From Pseudomonadota bacterium (GTDB lineage Bacteria; Myxococcota; Myxococcia; Myxococcales; Myxococcaceae): a stretch of DNA of 64,000 bases. The position numbers and the translations under genes are program-made. The stretch is from contig JAFAAN010000009.1 of assembly GCA_023426545.1 (NCBI GenBank), positions 1 through 64,000 on the forward strand, given 5' to 3'. Positions 53,060-61,537 of the stretch are shown here, piece after piece. The first letter of the stretch is position 1; every line of letters begins with the position of its first letter. Under the pieces are notes generated by a model. The model ran no database searches. It was not told the origin of the DNA and saw only the letters and a program-made list of their open reading frames with translations.

Positions 53060-53949
53060 GCGGGTGTTCGTACCCGAAAGGACAGGTCCAGTGAATACAC
53101 GGTGCACACGGAGTCGGGCGCGATGCCGGCCTCGCGCAGCCAGTGGACGTGGTCCCCCAGCCGCTCGTCGATGCTGAAGCACGCCAGCGCCTCTCCGCCC
53201 CGGGCCGCAAGGGCCTCTCCGCACGTCCGCAGGTACTCACCCCACCCGTGCGTCCACGCCGTGGGCGGCGCCGCGAGGTGGACCAGCGGCCACGGGCGCC
53301 CCGTCGAGTGCCGCTGGAGGTCCTTGCTCCCGGCGGTGGAGCACCACCCCGCCCCCTCCAGGGGACGTCCGGGCGCGGGCCCCAGTTGCAGCCCTTCGCC
53401 TTCGGGCCGGCGAGGCGCCGCCCGCGTGTCCAGCGCCGCCAGCCGGGCGGGCGGCACGAAGTAGAGCGCGAGCCGGCTCGCCGGGCGCCCCAGCCGCAGC
53501 GGATTCCACCCACGGGCGATGTGCATCACATCGCCCCGGGCGCCCCGCATCGCCGCGCCGTAGAGGAACCGCGTCCGCCGCAGGGGCGGAATCAGGAAGA
53601 GGTGCTTGAGCCCCTGGAGCAGCAGCCGCGTCGACAGGCCGGAGCCTCGCGCGTGCTTCGCCAGCTTGAGGTCGCAGATGTAGAGCGCGTGCCGCTTCCG
53701 CGCCCCATGCGACACCGTTCGGGCCACCCCCGTCACCGAGCCCAGCAGCGCGTCTCCCCGCAGGGCCAGCAGGAAATACGCCTCGCCCATCGAGGAGAAG
53801 AACGGGTGGTACTCCGGGCCGTGGTCGATGAAGAAGTGGTCGGCGCCGTCCGCGAGCGGATAGTGGATGCCCTGCTCCAGCAGGCGCAGCCGTTCGACAT
53901 AGGGACCGAGCGTCTCGGGCCGGGCGACGACGAAGCGCACGTCTTTCAT
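53029..53949 (-). CDS. GNAT-like acyltransferase
   Basis: A 306-residue protein with an N-terminal GNAT fold: FLLALRGDALLGSVTGVA, then ICDLKLAKHARGSGLSTRLL with the CoA-pyrophosphate loop R101-G-S-G104. A second half (about 160-306) has lower similarity to known GNAT enzymes and may be a second domain. The substrate is unknown. Placed between a DUF3419 transferase and a diiron oxidase, it is a good candidate for acylating an amino group produced by the first enzyme. ATG 53949 overlaps the upstream stop by ATGA. The 3' end overlaps the oxidase gene. Confidence 0.8.
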   Translation of the reverse strand: MKDVRFVVARPETLGPYVERLRLLEQGIHYPLADGADHFFIDHGPEYHPFFSSMGEAYFLLALRGDALLGSVTGVARTVSHGARKRHALYICDLKLAKHARGSGLSTRLLLQGLKHLFLIPPLRRTRFLYGAAMRGARGDVMHIARGWNPLRLGRPASRLALYFVPPARLAALDTRAAPRRPEGEGLQLGPAPGRPLEGAGWCSTAGSKDLQRHSTGRPWPLVHLAAPPTAWTHGWGEYLRTCGEALAARGGEALACFSIDERLGDHVHWLREAGIAPDSVCTVYSLDLSFRVRTPAWVHLPSSEI

Positions 53950-54938
53950 GGTTGGGTGGACGGACGGCGGAAGGCGACCTCGATGCGCTCGTAGAACAGG
54001 CTCCGGTCGCGGGCAAGCAGCGCCTCGCCGAACGCGTCATCGAACGCGAAGGCCGGGGTGAAGAAGCGCCGGAGGTCCCGGCGGTTGTTGAGCTGCCGGA
54101 GGAGGATGGCGCACCCGGGCCGGGCCTCGCGCGACAGCAGCGTGGCCCACTGCGCCACGAGCGCGTCCTCCGACCAGTCGAAGATGTTGGACAGGGAGAT
54201 GACGCCGAAGCGGCCCAGGTCCGGGACGTCGGGCAGCGAGCCCTCGATGAGCGTCAGTGACACCGGCCCCGCCGCCCGCACGTACTCGGGAGCATCCGCG
54301 TCCAGGTAGCGGCCGAGCAGCACGTGCTGGAGGAACGGGTTGCGAGGCGCGTCCTCCCGCTGGAGGCCCCGCTCGAAGACGCGCTGGAAGTAGCCCGGAT
54401 AGGAGCCGGGCTCCGCGTGCTGCGTCGCGGAGGGACCGAACATCGCGTGCAGCAGCGGCGCCGCCAGCGCCAGCTCGAAGGCCACGGGCCAGTAGGGCGA
54501 GCCGAACCAGCGGGAGCACAGCTCGCGCCGCCGCGAGGAGGCAGTGTCGGACGCGAAGAAGGCCGACAGCTCGCTCGCGGGCGCGACGAACTCCTCGATG
54601 AAGCGGCGGAGCGTGCGGAAGAGCCCCTCGAACTCGCCGCGCTGGTTCAAGGCGGCCGGGTCGTCCCCGTCCACGTTGAAGCAGGCCAGGGAGCGCCGCC
54701 CCAAGGCTTCCGCCTTCTCCCGGACATGGGCGAGCTGCCGCGGGTTGAAGTCGAAGCCCACCAGCTCGATGCCCGGGTGGCGCCGCGCCAACGTCAGCAG
54801 ATTGCAGCCCCCCGAGGCCACGGTCAGTACGGCCCGGGCGTTCGTGCGCTCGATGAGCGCCAGCTCCAGGGAGGCGTCCTCCCGGACCACGGCGAACTTC
54901 AAACGCGCGGGTGGCCTCGAAGCCGTCGCGGATTCCAT
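53946..54938 (-). CDS. DUF3419/BtaA-like aminocarboxypropyl transferase
   Basis: A 330-residue SAM-dependent enzyme. The N-terminal methyltransferase-like fold has VASGGCNLL (40-48) and D63 in LVGFDFNPRQL, and the frame FAVVREDASLELALIERTNA is typical of DUF3419. Its best-known member, BtaA, moves the 3-amino-3-carboxypropyl group of SAM to diacylglycerol in betaine-lipid synthesis. BtaA proteins are about 400 residues; this one is shorter, and no BtaB N-methyltransferase is nearby, so the product need not be a betaine lipid. It overlaps the GNAT gene by four bases and is divergent from the desaturase gene. Confidence 0.85.
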   Translation of the reverse strand: MESATASRPPARLKFAVVREDASLELALIERTNARAVLTVASGGCNLLTLARRHPGIELVGFDFNPRQLAHVREKAEALGRRSLACFNVDGDDPAALNQRGEFEGLFRTLRRFIEEFVAPASELSAFFASDTASSRRRELCSRWFGSPYWPVAFELALAAPLLHAMFGPSATQHAEPGSYPGYFQRVFERGLQREDAPRNPFLQHVLLGRYLDADAPEYVRAAGPVSLTLIEGSLPDVPDLGRFGVISLSNIFDWSEDALVAQWATLLSREARPGCAILLRQLNNRRDLRRFFTPAFAFDDAFGEALLARDRSLFYERIEVAFRRPSTQP

Positions 54939-54968
54939 GGCATGGTCCTATCGCGAAAGCAGACGACG

Positions 54969-55901
54969 ATGCCTCTCGAAACAGAATCCCTGCCCCCCAC
55001 GCGGCTGCGCGAACTGGAACAGGTCGATGCCCGGCACCTCCCGCGCCTCCTGTGCTTCTTGGGGCTCTACCTGGGCGCCGGTGCGCTGTCCGTCACGCTC
55101 GCGGGACGAGCGGTTTCGCTCCCGGGCGCGCTCCTGCTCGCGGCGCTCTACCTCCTCGCCGCCGCCTCCCTCCATGGCATCAGCCTGTTCACCCATGAGG
55201 CGGTCCACGGTGGACTGGCGCGCCGGCCCTGGCTGAACCGGCTGGGAGGCATGGCCTGTGCGCTGCCGGTGCTCCAGAACTACGCGGCCTACAAGGTCCT
55301 GCACCTGAGGCACCACGCCGACCTGGGCGGAGGGAAGGACCCCGACCACTACGCCAACTACACCGGGCGGCGCTGGCTGGAGTTGCTGATGCACATCGGC
55401 CGGCTGCTGCTGGGCTATCCGGCGTACATCACCCTGATTCCCATCCTCGGCTGGCGCCAGGGCACCGCCGCCGAGCGCCGGTGGATCGCGCTCGAAGTCT
55501 CCCTGGTCTGCGCCGGCCTGGCGCTCGCCGTGTCCTTCATCCCTGGAAACGTCCTGCTGCACGCCTGGGTCATCCCCATGCTCATCCTCAACACCCTGGT
55601 GAACGTCCGGGGCATGAGCCAGCACACGTTCTTGCGCGAGAGCAGCCACCCCATCCGGGGCACGCGCACCATCCTGTCCAATCCCGTGACGCGCTTCTTC
55701 ATGTGCAACGAGAACTACCACCTGGAGCACCACCTCTATCCCCGCGTGCCCTGGTACAACCTTCCCGAGCTGCACCGGACGCTGCGCCCGGCGCTCGCCG
55801 CACGGGGAGCGCCCTTCATTCCCTCCTATTTCTCCTTCGTGCGCGGCGTCGTCACCGGCTCGCACATTCGAGAGAACAGGCCCGCGACGCCGGATGCTTG
55901 A
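54969..55901 (+). CDS. Membrane fatty acid desaturase
   Basis: A 310-residue integral-membrane diiron desaturase/hydroxylase. All three His boxes are present: HEAVH (76-80), HLRHH (112-116) and HLEHH (251-255), the last followed by LYPRVPWYNLPELHRTL. Membrane helices at about 25-45, 50-70, 145-165 and 185-215 fit the family. It may act on the acyl chain of the lipid made by the neighbouring genes. An ATG at 54942 would leave only 3 bp from the divergent start at 54938; ATG 54969 leaves 30 bp. It overlaps the next gene by 8 bp. Confidence 0.9.
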   Translation: MPLETESLPPTRLRELEQVDARHLPRLLCFLGLYLGAGALSVTLAGRAVSLPGALLLAALYLLAAASLHGISLFTHEAVHGGLARRPWLNRLGGMACALPVLQNYAAYKVLHLRHHADLGGGKDPDHYANYTGRRWLELLMHIGRLLLGYPAYITLIPILGWRQGTAAERRWIALEVSLVCAGLALAVSFIPGNVLLHAWVIPMLILNTLVNVRGMSQHTFLRESSHPIRGTRTILSNPVTRFFMCNENYHLEHHLYPRVPWYNLPELHRTLRPALAARGAPFIPSYFSFVRGVVTGSHIRENRPATPDA

Positions 55902-56775
55902 GCGGCTGCATCTCCACGAAGCGCTGCTGACGGGTTTCGGGGTGGCCCTCACCACCGCGCTCCTGCTCGGGCCGGGCCCTTCCGCGCCCGAGAGCGCCTG
56001 GGCCCTGGGCGCCACCGGGCTGTACCTGGGCTGTGTCGCGCTGCTGGCGCGGCTGGACGGCGCGCCCCATGTCTTCCGGGCGCGGCTGCTGCTCGCCTAT
56101 GGGGCGACGTTCTTCTGGTACGCCTTCGTCAAGCGGGCCGTGCCGGCGCTCGGGCTCGCCACGCGCGACGCCTGGCTGCTGGCGGCGGACGTTCACCTCT
56201 TCGGGGCCACGCCCGCCGCGTGGCTCCAGCGATGGAGCACGCCCGGCGTCAACGAAGTCTTCAGCGCCAGCTACCTCGCGTTCCACGCCTACCTGCATCT
56301 GGCCATGGCGTGGGCGCTGGTGGGCCCCCGCGCTCGGGCAGAGCAGTTCTTCAGCCATGTCTTCTCCGCCTATGTGCCAGGCCTCGCCGGCTACTACCTG
56401 ATGCCCGCGGTGGGGCCCGCCGCAGCGTGGCCCGAGCTGTTCACCGCGCCCATCGAGGGAGGCCCGCTCACCTGGCTGAACGCGGCGGTCGTCGCCAACG
56501 GCTCATCGACCTACGACCTCTTTCCCAGCCTGCACACGTACATCACCCTCGTGCTGCTGGACCACGACCGGCGGCAGCACCCGCTGCGGTTCCGTCTGAT
56601 GCTGCCCGTCGCCGTGGCCATCATCACGTCCACGCTGGTGCTGCGGTACCACTACGCCGTGGACCTGCTGGCCGCGGTCGTGTGGTTCGCGGCCTTCCGC
56701 GCGCTCTTCCCCCGGCTCCAGATGCGCTGGCACGCTAGCGGGCGTACCGCTCCTCGCGCGCCCCTCCAGCCCTGA
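55894..56775 (+). CDS. PAP2-type phosphatase/phosphotransferase (AUR1/IPCS-like)
   Basis: A 293-residue protein with about six membrane helices and a PAP2 active site: PSLH at 211-214 and R251-Y-H-Y-A-V-D257 (the R-x-x-H-x3-D-type end), with GPAAAWP upstream resembling the inositol-phosphorylceramide synthase subgroup. It would transfer or remove a head-group phosphate on the outer leaflet side. Myxobacteria make ceramides and inositol lipids, so an IPC-synthase-like role is plausible, but a simple phosphatase is also possible. The start ATG 55894 overlaps the desaturase stop by 8 bp, so the two are coupled. Confidence 0.85.
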   Translation: MLERLHLHEALLTGFGVALTTALLLGPGPSAPESAWALGATGLYLGCVALLARLDGAPHVFRARLLLAYGATFFWYAFVKRAVPALGLATRDAWLLAADVHLFGATPAAWLQRWSTPGVNEVFSASYLAFHAYLHLAMAWALVGPRARAEQFFSHVFSAYVPGLAGYYLMPAVGPAAAWPELFTAPIEGGPLTWLNAAVVANGSSTYDLFPSLHTYITLVLLDHDRRQHPLRFRLMLPVAVAIITSTLVLRYHYAVDLLAAVVWFAAFRALFPRLQMRWHASGRTAPRAPLQP

Positions 56776-56923
56776 AGGGGCGCTCGCTCGCTCCTGCCTC
56801 CGCGTGCCAGCCTGCCCCCGGCATTCACAGGGGGCGGCGCGACGGTCCTTCGGCCGGCCGAGACGGCGGGCTAGAGTGCGAGGCCGGGCACCCATCTGGA
56901 GCGCCCGGCACGCCTCGCTCGTC

Positions 56924-57466
56924 ATGGACCTCGCCCTCCTTCTCGTCGGCCTCATCAAGGTGGTATTCGGCGGCCTCGTCGCCGCGCTGGGCATCTGGTT
57001 CGCGCTGCGCGGGCTGGGCCGCCTCCTCGGCGCCAATCCGGTGGAGGAGCTGCGCCAGGGCAACGTCGCCGCTTGCACCGTCCACGCCGCGAGCCTGGTG
57101 GCGCTGGGCCTGCTGGTGCAACACGCGGTGCAGGCCACGTCGGACGCGGTGGACCTCACCGTGCAGAACCCGCCCATCCACCTCGCGACGGTGGGCCGGC
57201 TGGTCGGGGCGGCCATCCTGCACGTGGGCCTGTCCCTGGGCGTGGGCGTGACGGTGCTCGGCACGGGCGTGCTGCTGTTCGACCGGATGACGCCCGGCAT
57301 CGACGAGCTGGCGGAGGTGCGCAGGGGCAACGTCGCCGCGGCGCTCATCCTCTCCGCCATCCTGCTGGTCCTCGCCCTGCTGACCGCGCCGGGGCTCCAG
57401 GCGGCGCTCAATGGCCTCATCCCCTTCCCCCAGCTCCCCGAAGGGGCGCTGCGCGCGCCGGCGTGA
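56924..57466 (+). CDS. DUF350-family membrane protein
   Basis: A 180-residue membrane protein with two DUF350 repeats and about four helices: LLLVGLIKVVFGGLVAALGI in the first, and a second starting TVGRLVGAAILHVGLSLGV. DUF350 proteins are of unknown function and often lie next to transglutaminase or envelope-stress genes. Here the downstream transglutaminase-like gene overlaps it by GTGA. The ATG at 56924 begins at the first helix; a longer upstream frame is unlikely to be coding. Confidence 0.8.
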   Translation: MDLALLLVGLIKVVFGGLVAALGIWFALRGLGRLLGANPVEELRQGNVAACTVHAASLVALGLLVQHAVQATSDAVDLTVQNPPIHLATVGRLVGAAILHVGLSLGVGVTVLGTGVLLFDRMTPGIDELAEVRRGNVAAALILSAILLVLALLTAPGLQAALNGLIPFPQLPEGALRAPA

Positions 57467-58323
57467 AGACGTTCTTCAAGCTGATGCTCGCCGCCGTGGG
57501 CCTCGCGAGCGGCGTGTGCTGCTGCGGCCTGGGCACGCTGGGCCAGCTTGCGGGCATGGACATCGCGCCCGCGGAGCCCGGGCGCGCCAGCGGGGCACGG
57601 CCCGTGGACCTGGGGCTGGTGCTCCTTCCGCCGGGCACGTCTCCGCGGCAGGCCCACGACTATGAATGGCGGGCGGACAGCATCCGCCCCCCCGAACACC
57701 GCGTGTCGTACGGGCTGGGCACCACGCTGGCCCGCGAGCTGGCGGACGAGCACGAGGCCCTGGGGCGCCGGCTGCGCTACCGCGCGCTGGGCAAGGAGCG
57801 CTTCACCTTCAACGCCCCGCCCGGGTGCAGCGCGGACATGCGCTGCATCTACGAGGAGCTGATGCGCACCAACGCCGGGCCCGTGCGCGCACTGGGTGAC
57901 AAGTTCGTCGCCTCCATCCGCGAGCGCGGGCTGGACGCCGCGCAGGCCACGCAGCTCATCCTCGGCTTCGTGCAGCGCATCACCTACGAGCTGCCCGAGC
58001 ACGACGCCTTCGGCATCGTCCCCCCGGCCCTGGTCCCCGCGGAGAATCGCGGCGACTGTGACTCCAAGGCGGTGCTGGCGGTGATGTTGCTGCGGCAGGT
58101 GGGCGTCGACGCGGTGGTGCTGTACTCGGACCCGCTCTCGCACGCGGCGGTGGGCGTGGGCCTGCCCGGCAAGGGGACGGCGCTGCGCTACGGTGGGCGC
58201 AGCTACCAGTACGCGGAGGTCACCGCCGAGGGCTGGCCGCTGGGCATGATTCCGCCCCAGTACGACAAGCCCCGGCTGTGGAAGGTGCTGTCGGTGACGG
58301 GGGGCGTGGACACCGCGGGTTGA
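57463..58323 (+). CDS. Transglutaminase-like lipoprotein or membrane protein
   Basis: A 286-residue exported protein with an N-terminal hydrophobic signal (about 5-28) containing three consecutive cysteines in SGVCCCGLG. A transglutaminase-like core holds C199 in RGDCDSKAVL and H227 in LSHAAVGV; the third residue is not sure. Bacterial members of the fold are usually proteases or amidases. The GTG start overlaps the DUF350 stop. Lipid attachment to one of the signal cysteines is possible. Together they form a two-gene unit of unknown role. Confidence 0.78.
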   Translation: MKTFFKLMLAAVGLASGVCCCGLGTLGQLAGMDIAPAEPGRASGARPVDLGLVLLPPGTSPRQAHDYEWRADSIRPPEHRVSYGLGTTLARELADEHEALGRRLRYRALGKERFTFNAPPGCSADMRCIYEELMRTNAGPVRALGDKFVASIRERGLDAAQATQLILGFVQRITYELPEHDAFGIVPPALVPAENRGDCDSKAVLAVMLLRQVGVDAVVLYSDPLSHAAVGVGLPGKGTALRYGGRSYQYAEVTAEGWPLGMIPPQYDKPRLWKVLSVTGGVDTAG

Positions 58324-58344
58324 AGGGCCCGCGGCGCCCGGTCC

Positions 58345-58815
58345 TCAGGCTCCATCGGCCTCCGCCCGCCAGGGCGCGACGCGGAAGCCGCCGCCAGCGT
58401 CGAGCGTCACGTAGAACAGCGCGTCGAAGCCCTCTTGGATGCGCGGCTTCTGGAGCTGCTTCACGGTGGCGCGCAGCGCCACCTCGGGCACCCTCGCGCG
58501 CCCCACGCGTGAGGCATTGCGCGCCAGACAGTCGTCCAGCCTCGACTCGAAGTAATAGCCAATGATGCGCGCCCGGTGCTCACGTCCCAGGGCAATGAGT
58601 GGCGCGCGCACCTCCGGCGAGGGATTGGTGTTGTCCACCACCACCGAACGGCCCGCGGCCAGCGCCTCTGCAATGAAGCGGCGCTGGCGGGCCTCCTTGC
58701 GGACCGCGTTCGGCCACAGGTCCTTGCTGACGTGCGCATGCGTGCCCGCGAAACGCAGCCGGTAGAAGCTGCTCTTGCCCGAACCCTGCAAGCCCACGAA
58801 GACGACGAGGTCCAT
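58345..58815 (-). CDS. P-loop kinase (polynucleotide-kinase-like)
   Basis: A 156-residue AAA/kinase-type ATPase with Walker A G8-LQGSGKSSF, then HVSKDLW, and VVVDNTNPSPEVRAPLI, the DNTN signature of T4 polynucleotide-kinase/PNKP-like enzymes, followed by YYFESRLDDCLARN. This group phosphorylates 5'-OH ends of nucleic acids or small molecules. No phosphatase domain is fused. ATG 58815 is at the boundary of the AT-richer region before the protease gene. It is convergent with the transglutaminase-like gene (21 bp apart). Confidence 0.85.
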   Translation of the reverse strand: MDLVVFVGLQGSGKSSFYRLRFAGTHAHVSKDLWPNAVRKEARQRRFIAEALAAGRSVVVDNTNPSPEVRAPLIALGREHRARIIGYYFESRLDDCLARNASRVGRARVPEVALRATVKQLQKPRIQEGFDALFYVTLDAGGGFRVAPWRAEADGA

Positions 58816-58984
58816 GAGGTTGCGCCTCCGAACGCCTCCGCACGAGCGCTTCAGACGTCTACTTCTGGACGTAACGCTGTCACGCCAAAAAGACAGTCAA
58901 CCCGACACGTCTCCGCTCCGGAACCGTCGGCCAGACATCACGAATGCCTGCCATTCCAATGAAATTCCAGACCTGGCGCACACG

Positions 58985-59011
58985 TTGACTTGTCTTGCTT
59001 AGACAGACTAA
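58985..59011. promoter_or_regulatory. Imperfect inverted repeat with -35-like TTGACT upstream of the S8 protease
   Basis: TTGACTTGTCT (58985-58995) and AGACAGACTAA (59001-59011) form a dyad, matching at 8 of 11 positions, with TGTCT/AGACA perfect. TTGACT could serve as a -35 box with a weak -10 about 18 bases on. It lies 71 bases before the protease start, in an AT-richer stretch between divergent genes. Confidence 0.4.
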
Positions 59012-59081
59012 CAAGCCCATCTCGTATTTCGAGGATTCAAGCGTCGTGCAGCACGGAGTGCCCTCTCTAGGAGACACCGCC

Positions 59082-61391
59082 ATGCGTATGCCGTCCTCGC
59101 TGTCCCCCCTCTCCCTCCTGGCCCTCGGCGTTGGCCTCTCCGCGCCGATGACAGCGCTCGCCGCCAAGACACCGGATGTGCGCCCCGGCGTCGTCCGAGC
59201 CACGGCGGCCCTGGGCCCCGCGCGGCTCCTCACCGGCGCCGAGGCAGAGAAGGCCCGCGCCGTCACGGGCATCGACCGCGCGGCGAGTGGTGAGTACGCG
59301 CTCGCCACGGGCGCCGGCCACGTCTTCCACCGGACGCGCCAGCCCATCCACGCCTTGCGGACGCTCGACATGCCGCGCGCATCGGTCCAGCTCCACACCT
59401 GGCAGGAAGAGACCGCGAACGGCGGGCGCGAGGATTACTTCGCCTACAGCCAGGGCGGCGTGGCGTTGCTGGGCCGCGTGCAGCCGACCGAGTACCTGGT
59501 GCGATTGGAGCACGCGCGCTTTGACCCGCTCCGAGGCGCACAGCCCCTGGTCGCGGGCCTGCTGGCCGCGGATGCGAACAACACGCTGCACCTGGTGCAG
59601 TTCCACGCGACGCCGCTTCCCGAGTTCCGCGAGGCCATCCAGGCCGCGGGTGGCAAGGTGCTGCGCTTCCTCACCGACCACACCTTCCTCGTGGAGATGA
59701 GCACCAGCGCCCACAAGCGCGTCGCCACGCTGCCCTATGTCCGGTGGGTCGGCGCGTATCATCCGGAGTACCGGGTGGAAGGCGTGCTGCGCGAAGCCCT
59801 CCAGGGCCGCGCCCTGAGGCTGGAGCCGCAGCGCTACTCCATCATGGTGGGCGAGCGCGGCGCCGCGCGGCAGAACGAGGTCGCCGCGCTGGTCCGCACC
59901 CTGGGCGGCACGGTGGAGCTCATCGAGCCGGGCGGGCTGCGCGTGGAGGCCACGCTCACACAAGCCCAGCTGGAGCGGCTGCTGCGCTCCAACGCCGTGC
60001 AGTACATCGACCGGTGGGGCGGCCCCGGTGAGCTCGACATGAACAACGTCCGCCAGGTCGGCGGCGCTCAGCACCTCGAAGACGTGAAAGGCTTCACGGG
60101 CCAGGGGGTCCGCGGCGAAATCTTCGACACCGAGCTGCGCACCACGCACCAGGAGTGGGCGACCCCGCCCATCATCCACAGCACGGGCACCACGGGCAGC
60201 TACCACGGCAGCTCGTGCTACAGCATCAACTTCGCCCAGGGCGTGAACGACGGCGCGCGCGGCCTGCTCCCGTCGGGGCAAGGCATCTTCTACCGCTACA
60301 GCGAGGCCACGCAGTTCGGCGGCACCAAGTCGCGCTACGACATCAACCGCGAGCTCATCGACCCGTCAGGGCCATACCGCGCCGTGTTCCAGACCTCCAG
60401 CGTGGGCAGCGCGCAGGTGACCGGGTACACCACCATCTCCGCGGAGGTGGATGACTACCTCTTCCAGTACCCCATCCTCAGCACCCAGTCGCAGAGCAAC
60501 ACCGGCAACCAGAATTCGCGGCCGCAGGCGTGGGCGAAGAACATCGTGTCCGTGGGGGGCATGTACCACTACGACAACACCAACCGCGGGGACGACCGGT
60601 GGAACGGCGGCGCCAGCGTGGGGCCCGCGGCGGACGGGCGCCTCAAGCCGGACCTGTCGTACTACTACGACGCCATCCTCTCCACGGCGAACACCAGCGA
60701 CACGTCCTACACCAACTTCAGCGGCACCAGCGCGGCCACGCCGATGACGGCGGGACACTTCGGCCTGCTGTTCCAGATGTGGCACGAGGGCGTCTGGTCC
60801 GGCTTCGGAGGCGGCGCGGATGTCTTCGCCAGCCGGCCGAGGATGTCCACCGCGAAGGCGCTGATGATCAACATGGCCTACCGCTACAACTGGCTCGCCG
60901 GTGGCTCCAATGGCGACCTGACGCGCCCACGGCAGGGCTGGGGCACCCCGGACCTCAAGCGTCTACTCGAGCGCGCCGCCGTGACGAGCATCATCAACGA
61001 GACGAACGTCCTGCGTCCCCTCGAAACGAAGACGTACCAGGTCGCCGTTGCGCCGGGAGAGACGGAGCTGAACGTCACCATGGTCTACACGGACCCCGCG
61101 GGCACGGTGGGCGCGGCGCAGGCCCGCATCAACGACCTGTCGCTCCGGGTCACGTCGCCCTCCGGTGTCGTCTACTGGGGCAACAACGGCCTGACGGCGA
61201 GCAACGTCTCCACGCCGGGGGGCGTGTCGAACAAGGTGGATACGGTGGAGAACGTGTTCCTCACCAACCCCTCCGCCGGCACGTGGACGGTGGAGGTGCT
61301 GGGCGACGAAATCGTCCAGGACGCGGTTCCAACGACGTTCGTGGTGGACGCCACCTACGCCCTGGTCGTGAGCGGCGGTCACATCCTGTAG
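59082..61391 (+). CDS. Subtilisin-family (S8) secreted protease
   Basis: A 769-residue exported protease. A signal peptide (about 1-28) precedes a long N-terminal region of about 310 residues (pro-domain-like), then a subtilase core with D349 in IFDTEL, H375 in SYHGSSC, N473 as oxyanion candidate and S550 in GTSAATPMTAGH. The C-terminal about 110 residues form a beta-rich domain (AINETNVLRPLETKTYQV-type start, ending VVSGGHIL) like a pre-peptidase C-terminal or P-domain. AGGAG eight bases before ATG 59082 fixes the start. The Asp-His spacing of 26 is tight. Myxobacteria secrete many such proteases for predation. Confidence 0.93.
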   Translation: MRMPSSLSPLSLLALGVGLSAPMTALAAKTPDVRPGVVRATAALGPARLLTGAEAEKARAVTGIDRAASGEYALATGAGHVFHRTRQPIHALRTLDMPRASVQLHTWQEETANGGREDYFAYSQGGVALLGRVQPTEYLVRLEHARFDPLRGAQPLVAGLLAADANNTLHLVQFHATPLPEFREAIQAAGGKVLRFLTDHTFLVEMSTSAHKRVATLPYVRWVGAYHPEYRVEGVLREALQGRALRLEPQRYSIMVGERGAARQNEVAALVRTLGGTVELIEPGGLRVEATLTQAQLERLLRSNAVQYIDRWGGPGELDMNNVRQVGGAQHLEDVKGFTGQGVRGEIFDTELRTTHQEWATPPIIHSTGTTGSYHGSSCYSINFAQGVNDGARGLLPSGQGIFYRYSEATQFGGTKSRYDINRELIDPSGPYRAVFQTSSVGSAQVTGYTTISAEVDDYLFQYPILSTQSQSNTGNQNSRPQAWAKNIVSVGGMYHYDNTNRGDDRWNGGASVGPAADGRLKPDLSYYYDAILSTANTSDTSYTNFSGTSAATPMTAGHFGLLFQMWHEGVWSGFGGGADVFASRPRMSTAKALMINMAYRYNWLAGGSNGDLTRPRQGWGTPDLKRLLERAAVTSIINETNVLRPLETKTYQVAVAPGETELNVTMVYTDPAGTVGAAQARINDLSLRVTSPSGVVYWGNNGLTASNVSTPGGVSNKVDTVENVFLTNPSAGTWTVEVLGDEIVQDAVPTTFVVDATYALVVSGGHIL

Positions 61392-61414
61392 CCAGGGATT
61401 GAGGTTGAGCCACG

Positions 61415-61451
61415 CCGGGGCGGCGTTCCCTTCGTGGGAGCGCCGCCCCGG
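61415..61451 (+). terminator. Strong hairpin after the S8 protease gene
   Basis: CCGGGGCGGCG (61415-61425) pairs with CGCCGCCCCGG (61441-61451) perfectly and continues inward through TTCCC/GGGAG around a TTCGT loop, giving about 16 pairs. It lies 24 bp past the protease stop. No long T-run follows, so efficiency is uncertain. Confidence 0.65.
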
Positions 61452-61537
61452 GCGCTTCGACGCCAGGAAGGCGCCCCTGCTCGCGCGGGCTTCCGTCACG
61501 CTGGCCCTGCACCCCGGCCCGGTGGCATGACGGGTCC

